A stretch of DNA of 64,000 nt. Origin: Streptomyces humi. Its GTDB lineage: Bacteria > Actinomycetota > Actinomycetes > Streptomycetales > Streptomycetaceae. Under the pieces are notes generated by a model. It saw only the letters and a program-made list of their open reading frames with translations, searched no databases and had not been told where the DNA came from. Made by a program: the position numbers and the translations under genes. This document shows positions 61,475 through 64,000 of this stretch, piece by piece; the first letter of the stretch is position 1, and every line of letters begins with the position of its first letter. The stretch covers positions 310,001 through 374,000 of the forward strand of contig NZ_LBMU02000023.1 of NCBI RefSeq assembly GCF_001005085.2, written 5' to 3'.

Positions 61475-62395
61475 ATGCCCGCGAAGGGTAAGCACCGTCG
61501 TCCCAGGCCCCAGCGCCTCACCCGTTCGATGGCCGTCGCCGGAACCGGCGGCGCCGCGCTGGCTCTGCCGCTCATGGGGGCCACCGGCGCCCACGCGGCC
61601 ACCCCGCAGTCCGTTTCCGCGCGGGCCCCGCAGTCGACACCGGCCGCCGAGAAGGCGGCCGTGAGGCAGGCGACGGCGGTGCGGTCCGCCACCGCGCGGT
61701 CCGCGCACCGCACCTACACCGTGGTGCCCGGCGACTACCTCTCGAAGATCGCCCGGGACCAGGACGTCCGCGGTGGCTGGCACCGGCTCTACGCCGACAA
61801 CCGGCAGGCCGTCGGCGACGACCCCTCGCTGATCCATCCCGGCCTCAGGCTCGTCCTCGGCGGCCGCGGCGCCACGGCGTCGGGCGCGACGGACTCCGGT
61901 GCCCGGCCGGGGACCCGGTCGTCCACCCCCTCGCAGGCGTCCACGGCGAACGCGTCCACGTCGAACGCGTCCACTGCGATCGCCTCCGGCTTCACCCTCC
62001 CGGTCAGCGGCGCCGCCGTCGGCACCGGCTACCACGTGGCCGGCGGCATGTGGTCCAGCGGTTACCACACGGGCGTCGACTTCGTCGTCCCGACCGGTAC
62101 CCCCGTGAAGGCCGTCGGCGAAGGCACGGTCGTCACGGCCGGGTGGGGCGGTGCCTACGGCAACCAGGTCGTCATCCGGCTCGCCGACGGCTACTACGCC
62201 CAGTACGGCCACCTCTCCGCGCTCTCCGTCTCGGCCGGCCAGACCGTGACCGCGGGCCAGCAGATCGGCCTCTCCGGCGCGACCGGCAACGTGACCGGGC
62301 CGCACCTCCACTTCGAGATCCGCACCACCCCCGACTACGGCTCGGACGTGGACCCGGTCGGCTACCTCCGCTCGAAGGGCCTCGCCGTCGGCTGA
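61475..62395 (+). CDS. Secreted LysM/M23 peptidoglycan endopeptidase
   Basis: The 306-residue protein has a signal peptide (residues 1-41), a LysM domain (about 80-127, YTVVPGDYLSKIARD), a Ser/Thr/Ala-rich linker with repeated NAST units, and an M23 metallopeptidase domain with His198/Asp202 (HTGVD), His246 (YGHL) and HLHFE (His277, His279). It should cleave peptide cross-links in the wall. GAGAGG precedes ATG 61475. It is controlled by the riboswitch just upstream, linking wall hydrolysis to c-di-AMP and osmotic state. Confidence 0.95.
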   Translation: MPAKGKHRRPRPQRLTRSMAVAGTGGAALALPLMGATGAHAATPQSVSARAPQSTPAAEKAAVRQATAVRSATARSAHRTYTVVPGDYLSKIARDQDVRGGWHRLYADNRQAVGDDPSLIHPGLRLVLGGRGATASGATDSGARPGTRSSTPSQASTANASTSNASTAIASGFTLPVSGAAVGTGYHVAGGMWSSGYHTGVDFVVPTGTPVKAVGEGTVVTAGWGGAYGNQVVIRLADGYYAQYGHLSALSVSAGQTVTAGQQIGLSGATGNVTGPHLHFEIRTTPDYGSDVDPVGYLRSKGLAVG

Positions 62396-62422
62396 CGGGG
62401 GCCCACTGGTCTGACACGCACT

Positions 62423-62460
62423 CCGAAGGCCGGACCCCGATCCCCGGGTCCGGCCTTCGG
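62423..62460 (+). terminator. Strong rho-independent-type terminator hairpin
   Basis: CCGAAGGCCGGACCC (62423-62437) pairs perfectly with GGGTCCGGCCTTCGG (62446-62460), a 15-bp stem with an 8-nt loop, 28 bp after the peptidase stop. A typical U-tract is weak, as in most Streptomyces terminators. Confidence 0.85.
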
Positions 62461-62536
62461 TATGTCCATCTCGTGGCGCGGACGTGTCAGGTGTCGACAG
62501 CGAAGGTCCGGCCACGGCACAGTGATCCCGTTGGGT

Positions 62537-62548
62537 GAAAGCGCTTTC
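62537..62548. promoter_or_regulatory. GAAAGCGCTTTC LacI-family operator
   Basis: This is a perfect 12-bp palindrome with central CpG, 35-46 bp upstream of the next gene, embedded in GGTGAAAGCGCTTTCCGACC. It is the consensus-like target of LacI/CcpA-family carbohydrate regulators. Confidence 0.75.
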
Positions 62549-62582
62549 CGACCTCTTCGTCACGCCGGAAGGAACCTGCCGT

Positions 62583-63299
62583 ATGACGACCACCCGCCGA
62601 CTCTTCGGAGCCCTGGCCGCCGGAGCCGCCCTCGCGGCCCTCGCCCCCGTCACGCCCGCGAGCGCCGCACCCCGCCATCGCCGCCTGCTCGCCCACGACG
62701 ACTTCCGCCACGGCCTGGGCCAGTGGTCCGTGGAACTGGAGCAGGGCGGGACGGTCGCCGCGAGGGACGGGCTCCTCGAGGTCGACGTGCCCGCCGGGGC
62801 GACGATCTGGTTCCGGCGCCGGCTCGAAGGGCCGTACGTCCTGGAGTACACCGCCACACCGGTCTCGGCGGGCGGCCCCGACGACCGCGTCTCCGACCTC
62901 AACAACTTCTGGAACGCCACCGACGTCCGCTCCCCGGGCGACCTGTTCGCCACCCCGCGGCACGGAGCGCTCGCCGAGTACGACTACCTCACGACGTACT
63001 ACGCCGGCTACGGGGCCAACTACAACACCACGACCCGGCTGCGCCGTTACGTCGGCGAGCCCGGCGTCCGGCCGCTGGTCTACGACTACACCGAACCGCT
63101 GCTCGTGGCGAACGAACCCAATCACGTCCGGATCGTCTCCGACGGCCCGGTGGTCCGCTGGTGGAACAACGGACGGCTGGTGTTCGACTACACCGACCCG
63201 CAGCCGTACACAGGCGGGCACTTCGCCTTCCGGACCACCTGGAGCCACTTTCTGATCAGCGACTTCCGGGTCTGGGGATCATCGCGTCAACGTCCCTGA
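62583..63299 (+). CDS. Secreted DUF6250-like carbohydrate-associated protein
   Basis: The 238-residue protein has a signal peptide (FGALAAGAALAALAPVTPASA) and a concanavalin-like beta-sandwich as suggested by DDFRHGLGQWSVELEQGGTV, FWNATDVRSPGDLF, YYAGYGANYNTTTRLRRYVG and FAFRTTWSHFLISDFRVW. This matches the secreted family I remember as DUF6250, found with pectin/rhamnogalacturonan-degrading genes. GGAAGGA precedes ATG 62583, and the LacI-type operator upstream suggests induction by a sugar. Enzymatic activity is not established. Confidence 0.82.
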   Translation: MTTTRRLFGALAAGAALAALAPVTPASAAPRHRRLLAHDDFRHGLGQWSVELEQGGTVAARDGLLEVDVPAGATIWFRRRLEGPYVLEYTATPVSAGGPDDRVSDLNNFWNATDVRSPGDLFATPRHGALAEYDYLTTYYAGYGANYNTTTRLRRYVGEPGVRPLVYDYTEPLLVANEPNHVRIVSDGPVVRWWNNGRLVFDYTDPQPYTGGHFAFRTTWSHFLISDFRVWGSSRQRP

Positions 63300-63411
63300 C
63301 CGGAGCCTTATTCCGGGCTTGGCAAAGTATTTAAAAGTGTCTTATCTCACCGATCGTCAACCCCTTATTACGGTCGCGTAGGTCACAGTCAAAGGTGAAT
63401 CATGGTCCGAT

Positions 63412-64000
63412 GTGGCAGACGATTCGAAGAGTGACAACGCATCAGTGATCGGGTCGTACGTGGCGCTGGGGGACAGCTTCAGCGAGGGCGTCGGCGACCC
63501 GGGGCCCGACGGGGCGATGGTCGGCTGGGCCGACCGGTTCGCGGTACTGCTGTCGGACCGGCGGCCCGAGGGCGACTTCGCGTACACCAACCTCGCCGTC
63601 CGCGGGAAACTCCTCGACCAGATCGTGGCGGACCAGGTGCCGCAGGCCCTGGAACTCGCCCCGGATCTGGTCTCCTTCTGTGCGGGCGGCAACGACATCA
63701 TCCGTCCCGGCACCGACCCGGACGAGGTGGCCGAGCGGTTCGAGCGGGCCGTGGTCCGGCTGACCGGGGCCGTCGGCACGGTCATGGTGACCACCGGGTT
63801 CGACACTCGCAACGTGCCCGTGCTCAAGCACCTGCGCGGCAAGATCGCCACGTACAACGGCCATGTCCGGGCCATCGCCGACCGGTACGGCTGCCCGGTG
63901 CTCGACCTGTGGTCCCTGAAGACCGTGCAGGACCGGCGGGCCTGGGACGACGACCGGCTGCACCTGTCACCCGAGGGCCACACGCGTGTGGCGCTGCGCG
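63412..64000 (+). CDS. SGNH/GDSL hydrolase (cut by window edge)
   Basis: The 196 codons visible from GTG 63412 encode an SGNH-fold hydrolase. Block I GDSFSEG holds Ser22, followed by the Gly/Asn block CAGGNDI and the C-terminal block DDRLHLSPEGH with the Asp-His pair. It lacks a signal peptide, so it is probably intracellular esterase- or lipase-like. The start is uncertain: AAAGGTGA is rather far from GTG 63412, and GTG 63445 is an alternative. The AT-rich leader before it (63300-63411) probably contains its promoter. The C-terminus is outside the window. Confidence 0.88.
   Translation, partial: MADDSKSDNASVIGSYVALGDSFSEGVGDPGPDGAMVGWADRFAVLLSDRRPEGDFAYTNLAVRGKLLDQIVADQVPQALELAPDLVSFCAGGNDIIRPGTDPDEVAERFERAVVRLTGAVGTVMVTTGFDTRNVPVLKHLRGKIATYNGHVRAIADRYGCPVLDLWSLKTVQDRRAWDDDRLHLSPEGHTRVALR

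Noticed and set aside
1..64000. Possible CRISPR, prophage, insertion sequence or tRNA/attachment site
   Set aside because: No regular repeat-spacer array, transposase, integrase or cloverleaf-like sequence was seen; the repeats found are short local arrays.

Overview
This is about 64 kb of very GC-rich DNA with strong third-position G/C bias, many GTG and TTG starts, frequent ATGA/GTGA stop-start overlaps, and a WhiB-family protein, an SsgA-like protein and F420-type (LLM) enzymes. Together these point to a Streptomyces chromosome. The gene order (NHEJ ligase/polymerase, ssgD-like gene, beta-oxidation operon, SCO6745-type protein, hopanoid cluster) recalls the SCO67xx region of S. coelicolor. 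That comparison is from memory and was not checked. I see no tRNA, rRNA, CRISPR array, transposase or integrase.

Layout. 1-1.4 kb: divergent ATP-dependent DNA ligase (cut by the window edge) and LigD-type polymerase. 1.5-12.9 kb: housekeeping and regulatory genes: an orphan LacI regulator, a VOC protein, WhiB, a diiron desaturase with a triple palindromic operator, a DDAH-type hydrolase, an ABC-F protein with an attenuator-like leader, an SsgD-like protein, a secreted beta-propeller, endonuclease V and a saccharopine-dehydrogenase-like enzyme. 13.1-19.6 kb: a fatty-acid/CoA operon (CoA-transferase/racemase, LLM oxidoreductase, thiolase, FadB) and a convergent MerR regulator; a related operator lies upstream of both. 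19.8-36.2 kb: asparagine permease-like transporter, macro domain protein, divergent secreted M1 and S15 peptidases, amino-acid oxidase, second ABC-F, Tex, an SCO6745-type protein, tandem DJ-1 genes, enoyl-CoA hydratase, anti-sigma-type kinase and idi.

36.8-43.8 kb: a tight seven-gene cluster combines two CDP-alcohol phosphotransferases, a cytidylyltransferase, a glycerol-1-phosphate dehydrogenase-type enzyme, a GT2 glycosyltransferase and a Wzm/Wzt-like ABC exporter. It looks like an uncharacterised envelope glycophospholipid or polymer pathway. One of the two phosphotransferases lacks the last catalytic Asp. I regard this as the most novel system in the window.

44.2-57.9 kb: a complete hopanoid operon: hpnC, hpnD, a DUF6380-type small gene, hpnE, a polyprenyl diphosphate synthase, shc, hpnG, hpnH, ispG, dxs and hpnO. 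It carries its own MEP-pathway enzymes and is followed by an XRE/cupin regulator with two operators and a tiny membrane protein. 57.9-64 kb: protein tyrosine phosphatase, alpha-galactosidase, a LysM/M23 peptidase behind a ydaO-type c-di-AMP riboswitch and followed by a strong terminator, a secreted DUF6250-like protein behind a LacI-type operator, and the start of an SGNH hydrolase.
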